Origin: Burkholderiaceae bacterium | GTDB taxonomy: Bacteria > Pseudomonadota > Gammaproteobacteria > Burkholderiales > Burkholderiaceae_F | Length of the DNA: 35,208 nt | Direction of reading: 5' to 3' | Assembly (NCBI GenBank): GCA_025055385.1 | Contig: JANWXE010000167.1 | Location: 1-35,208 of the forward strand | In this document: one piece after another, positions 1 to 8,993 of the stretch | Numbering within the stretch: the stretch's first letter is position 1 | How the letters are laid out: the number at the start of each line of letters is the position of its first letter | Translations under genes and position numbers: made by a program | The notes under the pieces: model-generated | Databases searched by the model: none | What the model was told of the DNA's origin: nothing | Seen by the model: only the letters and a program-made list of their open reading frames with translations

Positions 1-438
1 CGCCAGCGCGCCCGGCAGATGCTGGCCGAACAGCGCGTAGGCAAGGAACAGCGCGCAGATGATCGGCAGCGCAATGCCCATCACGCGCCGCGCCGCCTCG
101 AACACCAGCACGATCGTGACGGTGCCGACGATCCAGTCGCCCACGGTCAGCTCGCCGGCGCGTGCCACAAGCTCTGCCTCGAAGATCCAATGATAGAGAC
201 CAGCGGCGAAAGCGGCTGCTCCAAGCAACGCGCCTAGCCAGCGCCGACGCAGCGGCGGAAACAGCAAGAACGTCATCAGCAGCAGGAACCCGACATGGAT
301 CGCGCGCACGACCACGCTGGACAGCGGGCTGAAGGCGGCGGTCACAATCTGGAAGGCGGAAAACGCCACCGCCACGGCGAAGATGTGGCGCGGCAACGGC
401 CCCTGTGCGGGCGCCTGCAGGTCGTCGGCTGGAGACAT
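1..438 (-). CDS. TRAP transporter fused permease subunit (DctQM type), partial 5' end
   Basis: The first 146 codons of a gene that runs off the left edge are open on the minus strand from an ATG at 438. The translation is hydrophobic, with membrane segments near residues 20-35, 48-62 and 68-80. It then has an ARRVMGIALPIICALFLAYA stretch followed by LFGQHLPG, which is typical of the fused small-plus-large permease of TAXI-type TRAP transporters. Such permeases use an ion gradient to import organic acids or similar solutes across the inner membrane. The gene lies 73 bp downstream of a TAXI binding protein on the same strand, which is the normal partner arrangement and supports the call. The substrate cannot be told from sequence. 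The rest of the gene is outside the window. Confidence 0.85.
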   Translation of the reverse strand, partial: MSPADDLQAPAQGPLPRHIFAVAVAFSAFQIVTAAFSPLSSVVVRAIHVGFLLLMTFLLFPPLRRRWLGALLGAAAFAAGLYHWIFEAELVARAGELTVGDWIVGTVTIVLVFEAARRVMGIALPIICALFLAYALFGQHLPGALA

Positions 439-511
439 CGTCCGCTCCGAAAAAGCGATGGCACAGCGGCGCTGTGCCATCGCGTGGCGGCAAGCCGCGG
501 CGGCTGGCGGT

Positions 512-1477
512 TTACTTCAGCAGGCCTGCCTCGCGGAAATAGCGCTCGGCGCCCGGATGCAGCGGCACCGGCAGGTTCTGCGCCGCCGTTTCGCGCACGA
601 TGCCTTTGGCGGCGGCGTGCGCGGCGACGAGCTGATCGAGGTTGTCGAACAGGGACTTCGTCATCGTGTACACGACGTCAGCGGGTACGCCCTCGTGCGT
701 AACAAGGAAATTCTTAATCATCGCCGTCGGCACCGCGGTCTCCTGCCCGGTGTAGGTGTTGGCCGGAATCGTGCCAGGCTGGTAGGCCGGGTCGCCCACC
801 TTGGCGATGACCTCGGGCGGTATCGGCACGATCACGATCTTGACGGCCGTAGCTAGATCGCGGATCGAGGCTACACCCAAGCCGGCGGACTGCAGTGTCA
901 CGTCCAGCTGGCGGTTCTTGATAAGCTCGACCGATTCGCCGAAGGGCAGATATTCGACCTTGGCAAAGTCCTTGTACGTCAGGCCGGCCGCCTTCAAAAT
1001 CGCGCGGGCGTTTAGCTCGGTGCCGGAGCGCGCTGCTCCCACGGAAATGCGCTTGCCTTTTAGGTCTGCCAGCGTGCGGATGCCGGACTCAGCGCTTGCC
1101 ACGATCTGGATGTAGTTGTTGTAGATACCGGCTACGGTGCGCAGCCGCTTCAGCGGTGACTTGAAGCCTGCTTCCTCAACGCCGTTCCAGGCATCGGATA
1201 GCGCGTCACCGAGCGTGAAGGCGATCTCGCCACGCCCCTGCTGCAGCAGGTTCAAGTTCTCCACCGAGGCCTTGGTCGCCTGCACTTGGATCTTGGCATC
1301 CGGGATCGCCTTGCCGTAGATCTGGCTGAGCGCCACCCCGAGCGGGTAGTACACCCCGGCCTGACCCCCGGTCAGGATGTTGACGAACTTTTGCTGCGCC
1401 AGCGCCGGCCCAGTCAGTATCGCCAGTATCGTCGCCACGGCGGCGCTGCGCAGCGCCTGTGAAATCGTCTTACGCAT
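512..1477 (-). CDS. TAXI family TRAP transporter solute-binding protein
   Basis: This 321-residue protein opens with a clear Sec signal peptide: a basic start MRKT, a hydrophobic core, and probable cleavage after ALA near residue 27. The mature part begins FVNILTGGQAGVYYPLG, the signature of the TAXI (TRAP-associated extracytoplasmic immunogenic) family. KGKRISVGAARSGTE in the middle is also typical. It is the periplasmic receptor that passes ligand to the fused permease encoded next. The start is supported by an AAGGA Shine-Dalgarno about 7 bases upstream. Length is normal for the family. TAXI proteins elsewhere bind glutamate or other carboxylates, but the ligand here is unknown. Confidence 0.92.
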   Translation of the reverse strand: MRKTISQALRSAAVATILAILTGPALAQQKFVNILTGGQAGVYYPLGVALSQIYGKAIPDAKIQVQATKASVENLNLLQQGRGEIAFTLGDALSDAWNGVEEAGFKSPLKRLRTVAGIYNNYIQIVASAESGIRTLADLKGKRISVGAARSGTELNARAILKAAGLTYKDFAKVEYLPFGESVELIKNRQLDVTLQSAGLGVASIRDLATAVKIVIVPIPPEVIAKVGDPAYQPGTIPANTYTGQETAVPTAMIKNFLVTHEGVPADVVYTMTKSLFDNLDQLVAAHAAAKGIVRETAAQNLPVPLHPGAERYFREAGLLK

Positions 1478-1502
1478 GGGCGGGTTCCTTTCGGTGCAGT
1501 GG

Positions 1503-1835
1503 TCAGAACCGGATCCGTCCGGTCAGCATATCCTTGTACATCACCCAGTCGCCGAAAAAGCTAAACAGCGGCTGGCGGAATGAGGCCGGGCGGTTTTTTT
1601 CGAAGGCAAAGTGGCCGACCCATGCGAACCCATAGCCAGCCACGATGCCGGCGAGTAGCCACCATGGATTGCCGCTTGCGATCAACAGCGCTAGGCAAAC
1701 GAGCGCGAGCGTAGAGCCGAGGAAATGCAAGCGCCGGCAGATTGGATTGCGGTGTTCGCTCAAGTAAAAGGGGTAGAACTCGCGAAACGTTCTGTAGCGC
1801 GGCGGATTTGTCTCGATTGTGGTTTTGCTGTCCAT
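1503..1835 (-). CDS. Mpo1-like / DUF962 small membrane protein
   Basis: A protein of 110 residues from the ATG at 1835. This start is preferred over an in-frame ATG 30 bases upstream because GAGGAG lies 9 bases before it. The sequence has the family hallmarks: FREFYPFYLSEHRNPICRRLHFLG near residues 16-39, a hydrophobic double segment, then VGHFAFEKNRPASF and a C-terminal block FFGDWVMYKDML. The conserved histidines correspond to residues thought to bind iron in yeast Mpo1, a dioxygenase that oxidises 2-hydroxy fatty acids. The bacterial role is not established, so lipid oxidation is an inference from the family. It sits 25 bp upstream of the TRAP binding-protein gene on the same strand, but nothing ties the functions together. 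Confidence 0.85.
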   Translation of the reverse strand: MDSKTTIETNPPRYRTFREFYPFYLSEHRNPICRRLHFLGSTLALVCLALLIASGNPWWLLAGIVAGYGFAWVGHFAFEKNRPASFRQPLFSFFGDWVMYKDMLTGRIRF

Positions 1836-1958
1836 CGGTTCCGTCTCCTCGTTGCGGTGGCGCAAATCTACGCCGCAGACGGTGCGTGATTCAAGGGACG
1901 CCAGCAGTTGGCTGTCTGCCCACCCGACGGCGTTGTGCGCGCCTGTCCCTTGCCGTCC

Positions 1959-2798
1959 TCACTCAGCGCGATGTCGTAACGCCTTGCGCGCAAAAGTGTC
2001 CAACGCACGGCGCACACCCTCCGGGTTTTCGGCCATGAGGGCATGGCCGGTGTTAGGTAACGTCACCACGGTGGCGTCGCGGGCTGCCTCGATCAGGGGT
2101 TGGGCAAGCCTGGGCGGCGTCATGCTGTCAGAGGCCCCAAGCACAAACAGAGCCGGGCAGGCTAGCGCCCGCATCGCTTCCAGGCCGCCGGCGTAGGCGT
2201 GGCAGGCGCTGAAATCGTTGACTAGCACGTCACGGCCATGGATGGCTTCGGTCCGCTGCATCAGACGTAAGTTTTCCCAGAAGATCGAAAAGCCAGGGCC
2301 GGGGTTGCCCGGGCGGGCGGTGAAAGGCGCTAGCGCTGCGCTGTGCGACCAAACGTTGATCATCTGCATCGCACGGGCCGGGTCTTCGCGCGTGGCCGCC
2401 AGCAGCGCCTCGGAGACGCGCATCGGAAAGGCAGTGCCAAGCAGCGCGATGCCGGCGACGCGGTCGCGCAGCCGCTGCGCGGTCTCCAGCGCGATCAGTG
2501 ACCCCATGCTGTGACCGCCGACCACAAAGGCTGGCGTGCGCAGCGGCTGCAGGGCGGAGGCGATGCTGTCGGCCATCGCCTCCACGGTGGGCAACGGCGG
2601 GCCCTCGCTGCGGCCATGGCCGGGTAAGTCGAAGGCGAGCACCGCGTATCCGTGATGGGCGAGCCAACGGCTCTGCAGGGTCCAGACGCTATGGTCGCCC
2701 TGGGCACCGTGCAGCAGCACGATGGCGGGCAACTGCTCGTCAAACGTCCGTCCACCCGTGTAGGCAAACAGAGTGCGGTTGCCGGCGGCAAGTTTCAT
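1959..2798 (-). CDS. alpha/beta hydrolase
   Basis: A 279-residue alpha/beta-hydrolase-fold protein. HGAQGDHSVW near residue 30 forms the oxyanion loop, FDLPGHGRS near 57 is the usual strand-turn, and GHSMGS at 95-100 holds the nucleophile Ser97. VLGASDSMTPP near 225 and NTGHALMAENP near 253 supply the probable Asp and His of the triad. It looks like a soluble cytoplasmic esterase or hydrolase; the substrate cannot be told. Its ATG overlaps the stop of the upstream sulfhydrylase gene by four bases (ATGA), so the two are probably co-transcribed and translationally coupled. A link to homoserine-ester or methionine metabolism is possible from position but is only inference. Confidence 0.88.
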   Translation of the reverse strand: MKLAAGNRTLFAYTGGRTFDEQLPAIVLLHGAQGDHSVWTLQSRWLAHHGYAVLAFDLPGHGRSEGPPLPTVEAMADSIASALQPLRTPAFVVGGHSMGSLIALETAQRLRDRVAGIALLGTAFPMRVSEALLAATREDPARAMQMINVWSHSAALAPFTARPGNPGPGFSIFWENLRLMQRTEAIHGRDVLVNDFSACHAYAGGLEAMRALACPALFVLGASDSMTPPRLAQPLIEAARDATVVTLPNTGHALMAENPEGVRRALDTFARKALRHRAE

Positions 2799-4096
2799 GC
2801 GTCCACCTTGGATGCGGCTTTGAGCGCCCGCGCCAGGTCCTCGATTAGGTCGTCGGCATCTTCCAGCCCGATGGACAGCCGGATTGTGCCCTGCGTGATG
2901 CCGGCTGCCGCCAGTTCTGCATCGGGCACCCGGAAGTGGGTCGTCGAGGCCGGGTGGATCACCAGCGACTTGGCGTCGCCGACGTTGGCCAGGTGAGAAA
3001 ACACGCGCAGCGACTCGACGAACTTCGCACCGGCGGCGCGCGAGCCTTTCAGGTTGAAGCTGAACACCGCCCCGCAGCCTTTCGGCAGTAGGCGCTGCGC
3101 CACCGCATGGTCCGGATGCGTCGGCAGCTCAGGGTAGGCGACCGACTCCACCATCGGGTGGGTCGCCAGGAAGGCGACCACTTTGCGGGTGTTTTCGACA
3201 TGGCGTTGCATCCGCAGCGGCAGCGTCTCCAACCCCTGCAGCAGCAGGAAGGCCGTATGCGGGCTCATGCAGGCGCCGAAGTCGCGCAGCCCTTCGCGGC
3301 GCGCGCGCAGCAGAAACGGCGCGACCGTGCTTTCCTCCGCAAACACCATGCCATGAAAGCCCTCGTACGGTGCCGTCAGCACCTCGAACTTGCCGGACCT
3401 CTCCCAGTCGAAGCGGCCGCTGTCGACCAGCAGCCCCCCGATGGCCACACCATGGCCGCCAAGGAATTTGGTGGCTGAATGAAAGACAAGATCAGCGCCG
3501 AGGTTAAAAGGCTGCATCAGATAGGGCGTGGTAAAGGTCGAGTCGACCAGCAGCGGTAATCCGTGCGCGTGTGCGATCTCAGCGACCGCCGGTACGTCCA
3601 GAACGTCCAGGCCGGGGTTGCCGAGCGTTTCGCCAAAGAGCAGCCGCGTGTTCGACCGGATCGCCGCGCGCCAGGCGTCGAGGTCGCGCGGGTTAACGAA
3701 CGTGGTCTCGATGCCGAAGCGCTTCAGGGTATAGGCAAGCAGATTGTGCGATCCGCCGTATAGGGCGCGGCTGGCTACGATATGGGCGCCAGCGCCCATC
3801 AGCGTGGCGATCGCCAGATGCAGCGCGGCCTGTCCGCTGGCGGTAGCGATCGCACCCACGCCCTGTTCCAGGGCGGCGATGCGTTCCTCCAGCACCGCCA
3901 CCGTCGGGTTGGATATGCGCGAGTAGACGTGGCCGGCGCGCTCCATGTTGAACAGGGCGGCGGCATGTTCTGAATCCTCGAAGCAGAACGCGGCGGTCGC
4001 ATAAATGGGCACCGCGCGGGCGCCGGTAGCAGGGTCTGGCGGCTGCCCGGCATGAAGGGCAAGCGTGTCAAAAGCGGGCGGGCGGGGATCGGCCAT
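2795..4096 (-). CDS. metY: O-acetylhomoserine sulfhydrylase (aminocarboxypropyltransferase)
   Basis: This PLP enzyme of the Cys/Met metabolism family is 433 residues long from the ATG at 4096. A TTG at 4105 in the same frame is an alternative start. FDTLALHAGQPPDPATGARA at the N-terminus, NMERAGHVYSRISNPT and FHSATKFLGGHG (PLP lysine near residue 210) are typical of MetY/CysD, as is the length above 420. The enzyme makes homocysteine from O-acetylhomoserine and sulfide in the cytoplasm. No strong Shine-Dalgarno is visible for either start. It is followed by a translationally overlapping alpha/beta hydrolase gene. A second, different sulfhydrylase (MetZ) is encoded at 27691. Only MetZ has a visible SAM riboswitch; the short divergent spacer before this gene has none. 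Confidence 0.9.
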   Translation of the reverse strand: MADPRPPAFDTLALHAGQPPDPATGARAVPIYATAAFCFEDSEHAAALFNMERAGHVYSRISNPTVAVLEERIAALEQGVGAIATASGQAALHLAIATLMGAGAHIVASRALYGGSHNLLAYTLKRFGIETTFVNPRDLDAWRAAIRSNTRLLFGETLGNPGLDVLDVPAVAEIAHAHGLPLLVDSTFTTPYLMQPFNLGADLVFHSATKFLGGHGVAIGGLLVDSGRFDWERSGKFEVLTAPYEGFHGMVFAEESTVAPFLLRARREGLRDFGACMSPHTAFLLLQGLETLPLRMQRHVENTRKVVAFLATHPMVESVAYPELPTHPDHAVAQRLLPKGCGAVFSFNLKGSRAAGAKFVESLRVFSHLANVGDAKSLVIHPASTTHFRVPDAELAAAGITQGTIRLSIGLEDADDLIEDLARALKAASKVDA

Positions 4097-4162
4097 CGGC
4101 GTCAAACATCATGAAAAAGGCTGCGCTTTCTGCGCCTGCGGCGGCACAGAGGCGGCGGCATA

Positions 4163-5134
4163 ATGCCATGCATGGATAACCGTTCGTCCGCGCGCGCGGA
4201 GCTGTATCCGGCAATCGAGCCATACGACGCCGGCATGTTGCCGCTTGACGACATCCATACGATGTACTGGGAGACGAGCGGCAACCCGCAGGGTGTGCCG
4301 GTCGTTTTCCTGCATGGGGGGCCCGGCGGTGGCTGCTCTCCAGAGCATCGCCGCTTCTTCGATCCGGCCTTCTTCCGCATCGTACTGTACGACCAGCGTG
4401 GGGCCGGTCATTCGACGCCCTTGGGCGAGGTGCGCAACAACACCACACAGCACCTGGTTGCGGATCTAGAGACGTTGCGTGAATATCTCGGCATCAGCCG
4501 TTGGTTGGTGTTTGGCGGCTCCTGGGGCAGTACGCTTGCGCTCGCCTATGGCCAAGCGCATCCGGACCGCTGTCTGGGGTTTGTGCTGCGTGGCATCTTT
4601 CTTGGGCGGCAAAGCGAGATCGACTGGTTCCTCGGCAGCCTGCGGCTGATCTTTCCAGAAGCGTGGCGTCGCTTCGTCGAGATGCTGCCGCGTGAAGAGC
4701 GCGACGACGTGCTGCGCGGCTATTTAAAACGGCTGTTTGATCCCGATCCGCGCGTGCATCTGCCGTATGCGCGCGCCTGGAGCGAATTTGAGGGTAGCTG
4801 CTCTACCTTGCTGCCGAACCCGGACCTGGTGCGGCATTTTGCGGAAGAGGCGCTCGGGCTAGCTCGGTTGGAGGCGCACTACTTTGCGCACCAGTGCTTC
4901 CTTGCGCCCAATCAGCTGCTTGCGAACCTTTACCGCATCCGCCATCTGCCGGCGTCAATTGTGCAAGCGCGCTACGACATGGTGTGTCCGATCGCTAGCG
5001 CCGACGAGCTGGCACGTGCCTGGCCAGACGCCCGCTATGTGATCGTGCCCGATGCCGGGCATTCGGTGTGGGAGCCGCCGGTGCGGGCGGCCGTGATGCG
5101 TGAGGTCGAACGTTTCAAACAACTGCTGGCCTAA
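4163..5134 (+). CDS. pip: prolyl iminopeptidase (S33 family)
   Basis: This 323-residue protein has all the landmarks of bacterial proline iminopeptidase: HGGPGGG at residues 51-57, YDQRGAGHS near 76, the nucleophile elbow GGSWGS with Ser120, and PDAGHSVWEP near the C-terminus with the catalytic His. The enzyme removes N-terminal proline from short peptides in the cytoplasm. It is divergent from metY, with a 66-bp spacer. An in-frame ATG three codons downstream is an alternative start; neither has a convincing Shine-Dalgarno. The stop codon is directly followed by the ATG of the hydroxypyruvate isomerase gene, suggesting one transcript. Length is close to the family norm of about 315-320. Confidence 0.95.
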   Translation: MPCMDNRSSARAELYPAIEPYDAGMLPLDDIHTMYWETSGNPQGVPVVFLHGGPGGGCSPEHRRFFDPAFFRIVLYDQRGAGHSTPLGEVRNNTTQHLVADLETLREYLGISRWLVFGGSWGSTLALAYGQAHPDRCLGFVLRGIFLGRQSEIDWFLGSLRLIFPEAWRRFVEMLPREERDDVLRGYLKRLFDPDPRVHLPYARAWSEFEGSCSTLLPNPDLVRHFAEEALGLARLEAHYFAHQCFLAPNQLLANLYRIRHLPASIVQARYDMVCPIASADELARAWPDARYVIVPDAGHSVWEPPVRAAVMREVERFKQLLA

Positions 5135-5920
5135 ATGCCGCGCTTTGCCGCTAACCTCAGCCTGATGTACCCGGAGCACGCGCTACTTGACCGCGTGGCC
5201 GCGGCAGCCAGCGACGGCTTCGCAGCCGTCGAGGTGCAGGCCCCCTATGCGGTGCCGGCGGCTGAGCTGCGCGCGGCATTGGCCGACGCCCGCGTGCAGC
5301 TAGTTTTGATGAACGCGCCGCAGGGCGATGATGAGGCAGGCGAGCGGGGCCTGGCCGCGCTGCCAGGTCGGGAACGCGACTTCGAAGCGGCAGTTGCGCA
5401 GGCGCTTGATTATGCGCGTGTGGTGGGCGCCCCGCGCGTGCACGTGCTGGCGGGCATCCCGGGGGTGCTGCCGGCTGCGGAATGCGAGCGCGTCTACCGG
5501 CGCAACCTGGCGCACGCCTGCGACGTCTTCGCGCCCCATGGTATCGAGGTGATGATCGAGCCGATTAACACGCGCGACATGCCCGGGTACTTTCTGCACT
5601 GCCTGCAGCATGCCGTGCGCACGATCGAGGCGGTGGCCCGTCCGAATTTGCGGCTGCAGTTCGACTGCTATCACGTGCAAATCATGGAGGGTGACTTGAC
5701 GCGCCGGTTGCGAGAGCACTTCAGTCTGATCGGGCATGTGCAGATTGCTGGCGTACCTCAACGTCACGAGCCGGACCTCGGGGAGGTGCATTACCCGTTT
5801 ATCTTCGCGCAGCTGGATGCGCTCGGCTACCGCGGCTGGGTGGGGTGCGAATACCGACCCGCCGCCGGCAGCCGTCCGGGCGGAACCCGGATGGGCTTGT
5901 CATGGCTGCGGCGCCTTTGA
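5135..5920 (+). CDS. hyi: hydroxypyruvate isomerase
   Basis: A TIM-barrel protein of 261 residues. Diagnostic segments are the N-terminal MPRFAANLSLMYPE, PGRERDF near 78, IEPINTRDMPGYFL near 141-154, QIMEGDLTRRL, and VGCEYRPAAG near 236. The two conserved glutamates (about E142 and E239) match the catalytic metal-binding pair of Hyi. The enzyme interconverts hydroxypyruvate and tartronate semialdehyde in glyoxylate and glycerate metabolism. Its ATG follows the pip stop codon with no spacer, so translation is probably coupled. Neither gcl nor glxR, the usual pathway partners, is nearby. A related sugar isomerase role cannot be excluded, but the motif set fits Hyi well. Confidence 0.9.
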   Translation: MPRFAANLSLMYPEHALLDRVAAAASDGFAAVEVQAPYAVPAAELRAALADARVQLVLMNAPQGDDEAGERGLAALPGRERDFEAAVAQALDYARVVGAPRVHVLAGIPGVLPAAECERVYRRNLAHACDVFAPHGIEVMIEPINTRDMPGYFLHCLQHAVRTIEAVARPNLRLQFDCYHVQIMEGDLTRRLREHFSLIGHVQIAGVPQRHEPDLGEVHYPFIFAQLDALGYRGWVGCEYRPAAGSRPGGTRMGLSWLRRL

Positions 5921-5983
5921 GGCGCGGTTCCGCGTGCACGTAGCTTGGGCTAGCATGGCTGCTAAACATTCGAGGAGACAGCC

Positions 5984-6436
5984 ATGAAAGTCAGCGACAT
6001 CCTGCGCGTCAAGGGCAATGCCCTGTTTACTGTCACGCCAGAGAACACGCTGTGGCTGGCGGTGCAGAGCATGGCTGAAAACGACATCGGCTCGGTGGTC
6101 GTAATGGAACACGGGGCGCTGGTCGGCATGCTGACATTTCGCGAAGTGATTAAGACCTTGTACCGCAATCAAGGCCAGCTGGGCGACCAGAAGGTGCGCG
6201 ACGTGATGAATCCCTCGCCGCTGACCGTGTCGCCGCAGACCGACGTCAACGAGGTGCGGCGCCTGATGCTGGAAAGCCACGTGCGCTATGTGCCGGTGAT
6301 GGATGGCCGCACATTGATCGGCGTCATTTCTTTTTACGACGTCGCAAAGGCGGTGCTCGAAGAGCAGAGTTTTGAGAACCGCATGCTAAAAGCGTATATC
6401 CGTGATTGGCCGGAACAAGAATCGATGAGCGGGTGA
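5984..6436 (+). CDS. tandem CBS-domain protein
   Basis: A small cytoplasmic protein (150 residues) made of two CBS domains, roughly residues 8-62 and 74-130. The repeated pattern is visible as the pair GALVGMLTFREVIK and GRTLIGVISFYDVAK, each at the end of a domain. VRDVMNPSPLTVSP begins the second domain. Such stand-alone pairs bind adenosine nucleotides (AMP, ATP or SAM) and act as energy or ligand sensors; which ligand is unknown here. A strong AGGAGA Shine-Dalgarno lies 5-6 bases before the ATG. The gene sits 63 bp after hyi and is followed by about 1.4 kb of eroded sequence. Homologues are common in Burkholderiales. Confidence 0.93.
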   Translation: MKVSDILRVKGNALFTVTPENTLWLAVQSMAENDIGSVVVMEHGALVGMLTFREVIKTLYRNQGQLGDQKVRDVMNPSPLTVSPQTDVNEVRRLMLESHVRYVPVMDGRTLIGVISFYDVAKAVLEEQSFENRMLKAYIRDWPEQESMSG

Positions 6437-7103
6437 GGCTCGCTGTTGGCGAATCTAGGGTGGCGGCCGTCAGAGCCCCGTATGACAGCACCATCGCGCA
6501 GCAACGGCCGCCTCGCGGATGGATCAGTAGCGTGCAGCCGAAGTGCGGTATGGCGAGCGAACGGCTGCCGCGGAGTGCGACGGCCGCGTCCTACCGATTG
6601 TGCGTGCGACAGGCTGTGTCGGGTTGCGCAGTGGATTTCTTGGTCCGCCTGTTGACCACAACAGCAGCTGGTTGCTGTCACCGAGGGCCGACGGGCGCGC
6701 GCACGGTGGCGAACAGGTCCGATTGTCAGACGCTATCCGGTTCCGTCGCAGGTGCAAACTGGGCGCGCTGCTGCGGCTGCTGATGCGCCGCGTCAACCGC
6801 ATTCATCGAAGACTTGACGCGGCAGCAGGGCCTGGTTCCTGGCCGGCGCGAAAAGGCCGCAGGAAGCGCCACTGAATCCGTGAGCCGGCGTGTCGATGGG
6901 GTGTGCCGCGCGGTTGGTCAGAGCAGGCCGAGGACCCGTGCAGTCGCGGATAAAGCAAGGCGGCCGGTTGACGCATTTGCACCTGCCGGCATTTGCTGCA
7001 GCGCGCGCTGGCAGCGCGCACGGGGCTGCGCCCGCCTGAGGCGACGCGATTTGCTGTCGGCACTTATCGGCGCGTGCGCACCCGGCCGCTGCATGTGCCC
7101 GGC
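6437..7103. other. apparently non-coding, possibly eroded sequence
   Basis: In this stretch of about 670 bases I find no open frame that resembles a protein family on either strand, and no tRNA or rRNA signature, clear repeat or terminator. The open frames are arginine-, alanine- and cysteine-rich, as expected for chance frames in GC-rich DNA. Because it joins directly onto a broken amidohydrolase gene, the simplest reading is DNA left from decayed genes. No remnant can be named. Confidence 0.5.
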
Positions 7104-7827
7104 GTTGTGCGATGCGGCTGCCGCTGTCGCTGGCGCGGCATGAGCTCGTGCAAGCAGCCTGGGAAGGGCTGGATCGCGCACGCGTATGGGACGTGCAGGT
7201 GCACTTTTAATCGGCGCCGGCCATTGCGGCAGCGGGGCCTACGTGGATCCGCGCACAGAAACCTGGGGGCAGCCGGTCGAGCGCATTCGGCTCAAGCCGG
7301 TTTACGCGCAGCTAGCGCGACGCCGTTTGCCGTTAATTGTCCATTGCGGACGGCAGGCGGCAGCCCCGGCGCGCAACAAGTGACGTTCAACAACCCGCTG
7401 CGCCTGCGGAGAGCGCTGGACGCGGGCGGCGAAAAGGAGACCCTTCGGTGTCGAGCCTTGCCCTGTTGCGGCGCCTCCTGGAGGACCGCCGCTACGAAAA
7501 GCTGGTGTTGGTCGGCCTCGCTGCGGTGTTCCAGCGCAACCGCACTTTGGCGGTGCAGCGCGAGCTCCTGCATCGCACGGACTGGGTTACGCGCCTGCTG
7601 CACGGCTCGGAGTTCCCGCGCTGCCTGGTATGCCGTTTATCTATGCCCTGGACCGCTTCGTCCACGTCGGTTGGCTGACTGAGCGCGACGCGAACGTGTT
7701 GAACGTAATCCGCGCCTGCCATCCGCTACTGTTTGCGTTGGTGCTGAAGCGAACGCTGCGCAACGGCCCGCATCGGCTCAGCGACGCCGTTTTTAATACC
7801 CCCGCGATTTTCTTCGCCGCCGCCTGA
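7104..7827 (+). pseudogene. degraded amidohydrolase-family (metal-dependent hydrolase) gene
   Basis: Pieces of one protein can be read in order but in changing frames. LARHELVQAAWEGLDRARVW then DVQVHF end in TAA at 7208-7210. IGAGHCGSGAYVDP...TWGQPVERIRLKP then RRRLPLIVHCGRQ run from 7210 to 7383. NPLRLRRALDAG lies near 7392-7427, LLRRLLEDRRYEKLVLVGLA with RTDWVTRLLHGSE at about 7455-7615, and MPFIYALDRFVHVGWL through LLFALVLKRTLR to 7827. The order and motifs fit an amidohydrolase with a WDVHVHF metal site, a LPLIVHAGEE strand and a final LLNGSDYPLPG segment. The first metal His appears as Gln (DVQVHF), roughly 60-70 residues are missing after RIRLKP, and at least four frame changes are needed. 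It cannot encode a working enzyme. The family assignment comes from recalled sequence patterns. Confidence 0.62.
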
Positions 7828-7867
7828 ACGCAACCGGCGCGATGGCCGCGCTTAGAATCGTCCACCT

Positions 7868-8983
7868 ATGTCCGGCTCCATTTTTGGACGCTTTTTTCGC
7901 GTCAGTAATTTCGGCGAGTCGCACGGCCCGGCGATCGGTTGCGTGATCGACGGCTGCCCCCCCGGCTTGCCGCTGAGCGCAGAAGACCTACAGCGCGATC
8001 TGGACCGACGCCGGCCGGGCACCTCGCGCCACGTCACCCAGCGTCGCGAACCGGACCGCGTGGAAATTCTCTCTGGCATCTACGAGGGCGTCACCACCGG
8101 GGCGCCGATCGCGCTGCTGATCCGCAACGAGGACGCGCGCAGCCGGGATTATGAAGCGCTGCTCGACACCTTCCGGCCCGGGCACGCGGACTATACCTAC
8201 TGGCGCAAGTATGGCGTGCGCGATCCGCGCGGTGGTGGGCGTGCCTCGGCGCGGCTGACGGCACCAATGGTCGCCGCCGGCGCCGTGGCTAAGAAGTGGC
8301 TGCGGGCGCGCTTTGGCACCGAGGTGCGTGGCCACCTGGCGCAGTTAGGCGAAATCGAGATTCCGTTCGTGGATTGGGAGCAGGTGGACACCAATGCGTT
8401 CTTTGCGCCTAACGCGCAGATCGTGCCGCAGCTGGAACAATACATGGACGCGTTGCGTCGCCGTGGCGACTCCTGCGGTGCGCGTGTGCGGGTGGTGGCT
8501 ACTGGTGTGCCGGCAGGCCTGGGTGAGCCTCTTTATGACAAGCTTGACGCGATGATTGCCTACGCCATGATGGGTATCAACGCCGTCAAGGGCGTCGAGA
8601 TCGGCGCCGGATTCCGGTGCGTTGCGCAGAAGGGCTCGGAGCACGGCGACGAGCTGACACCGCAAGGCTTCGCGAGCAATCATGCGGGCGGCATCCTAGG
8701 GGGCATTTCCACCGGTCAGGACATCGAAGTGGCGATCGCCCTGAAACCGACCTCAAGCATCCGCATACCGCGCCGCTCGATCGACCGCAGCAATCGACCG
8801 GTGATGGTCTCTACCGAGGGTCGGCATGACCCGTGCGTTGGCATTCGTGCCACCCCAATTGCGGAGGCGATGCTTGCTCTTGTGTTGATCGATGCGGCGC
8901 TGGCAGACCGAGCCTACAACGCCGATGTGCGCCATGCCGTGCCGCCGATTGCGGGGCCGGACCGGAACGCCGCATCGCTGTGA
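7868..8983 (+). CDS. aroC: chorismate synthase
   Basis: This 371-residue protein matches chorismate synthase throughout. Landmarks are [20 protein letters not shown] near residues 15-36, the family signature [14 protein letters not shown] near 103-116, [33 protein letters not shown], and [19 protein letters not shown] near the C-terminus. The enzyme turns 5-enolpyruvylshikimate 3-phosphate into chorismate using reduced FMN. This is the last common step before tryptophan, phenylalanine, tyrosine and folate. The ATG at 7868 gives the usual N-terminus. It is the first intact gene after the amidohydrolase pseudogene and is followed after 10 bases by an MFS transporter gene, probably in the same transcript. 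Confidence 0.97.
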   Translation: MSGSIFGRFFRVSNFGESHGPAIGCVIDGCPPGLPLSAEDLQRDLDRRRPGTSRHVTQRREPDRVEILSGIYEGVTTGAPIALLIRNEDARSRDYEALLDTFRPGHADYTYWRKYGVRDPRGGGRASARLTAPMVAAGAVAKKWLRARFGTEVRGHLAQLGEIEIPFVDWEQVDTNAFFAPNAQIVPQLEQYMDALRRRGDSCGARVRVVATGVPAGLGEPLYDKLDAMIAYAMMGINAVKGVEIGAGFRCVAQKGSEHGDELTPQGFASNHAGGILGGISTGQDIEVAIALKPTSSIRIPRRSIDRSNRPVMVSTEGRHDPCVGIRATPIAEAMLALVLIDAALADRAYNADVRHAVPPIAGPDRNAASL

Positions 8984-8993
8984 CCGCGCCTGC

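Noticed and set aside
4097-4162. SAM riboswitch or other leader structure before metY
   Set aside because: The 66-base divergent spacer is too short and shows no SAM-I, SAM-II or SAM-IV-like core.
6993-7682. A 229-codon plus-strand open frame in the region before aroC
   Set aside because: Most of its translation is Cys/Arg-rich and random-looking; only a short piece (NPLRLRRALDAG) belongs to the amidohydrolase remnant, whose other parts lie in other frames.
8892-8993. N-terminal extension of the MFS transporter inside aroC
   Set aside because: The residues are Cys/Arg/Pro-rich and not membrane-like; they are the aroC 3' end read in another frame.
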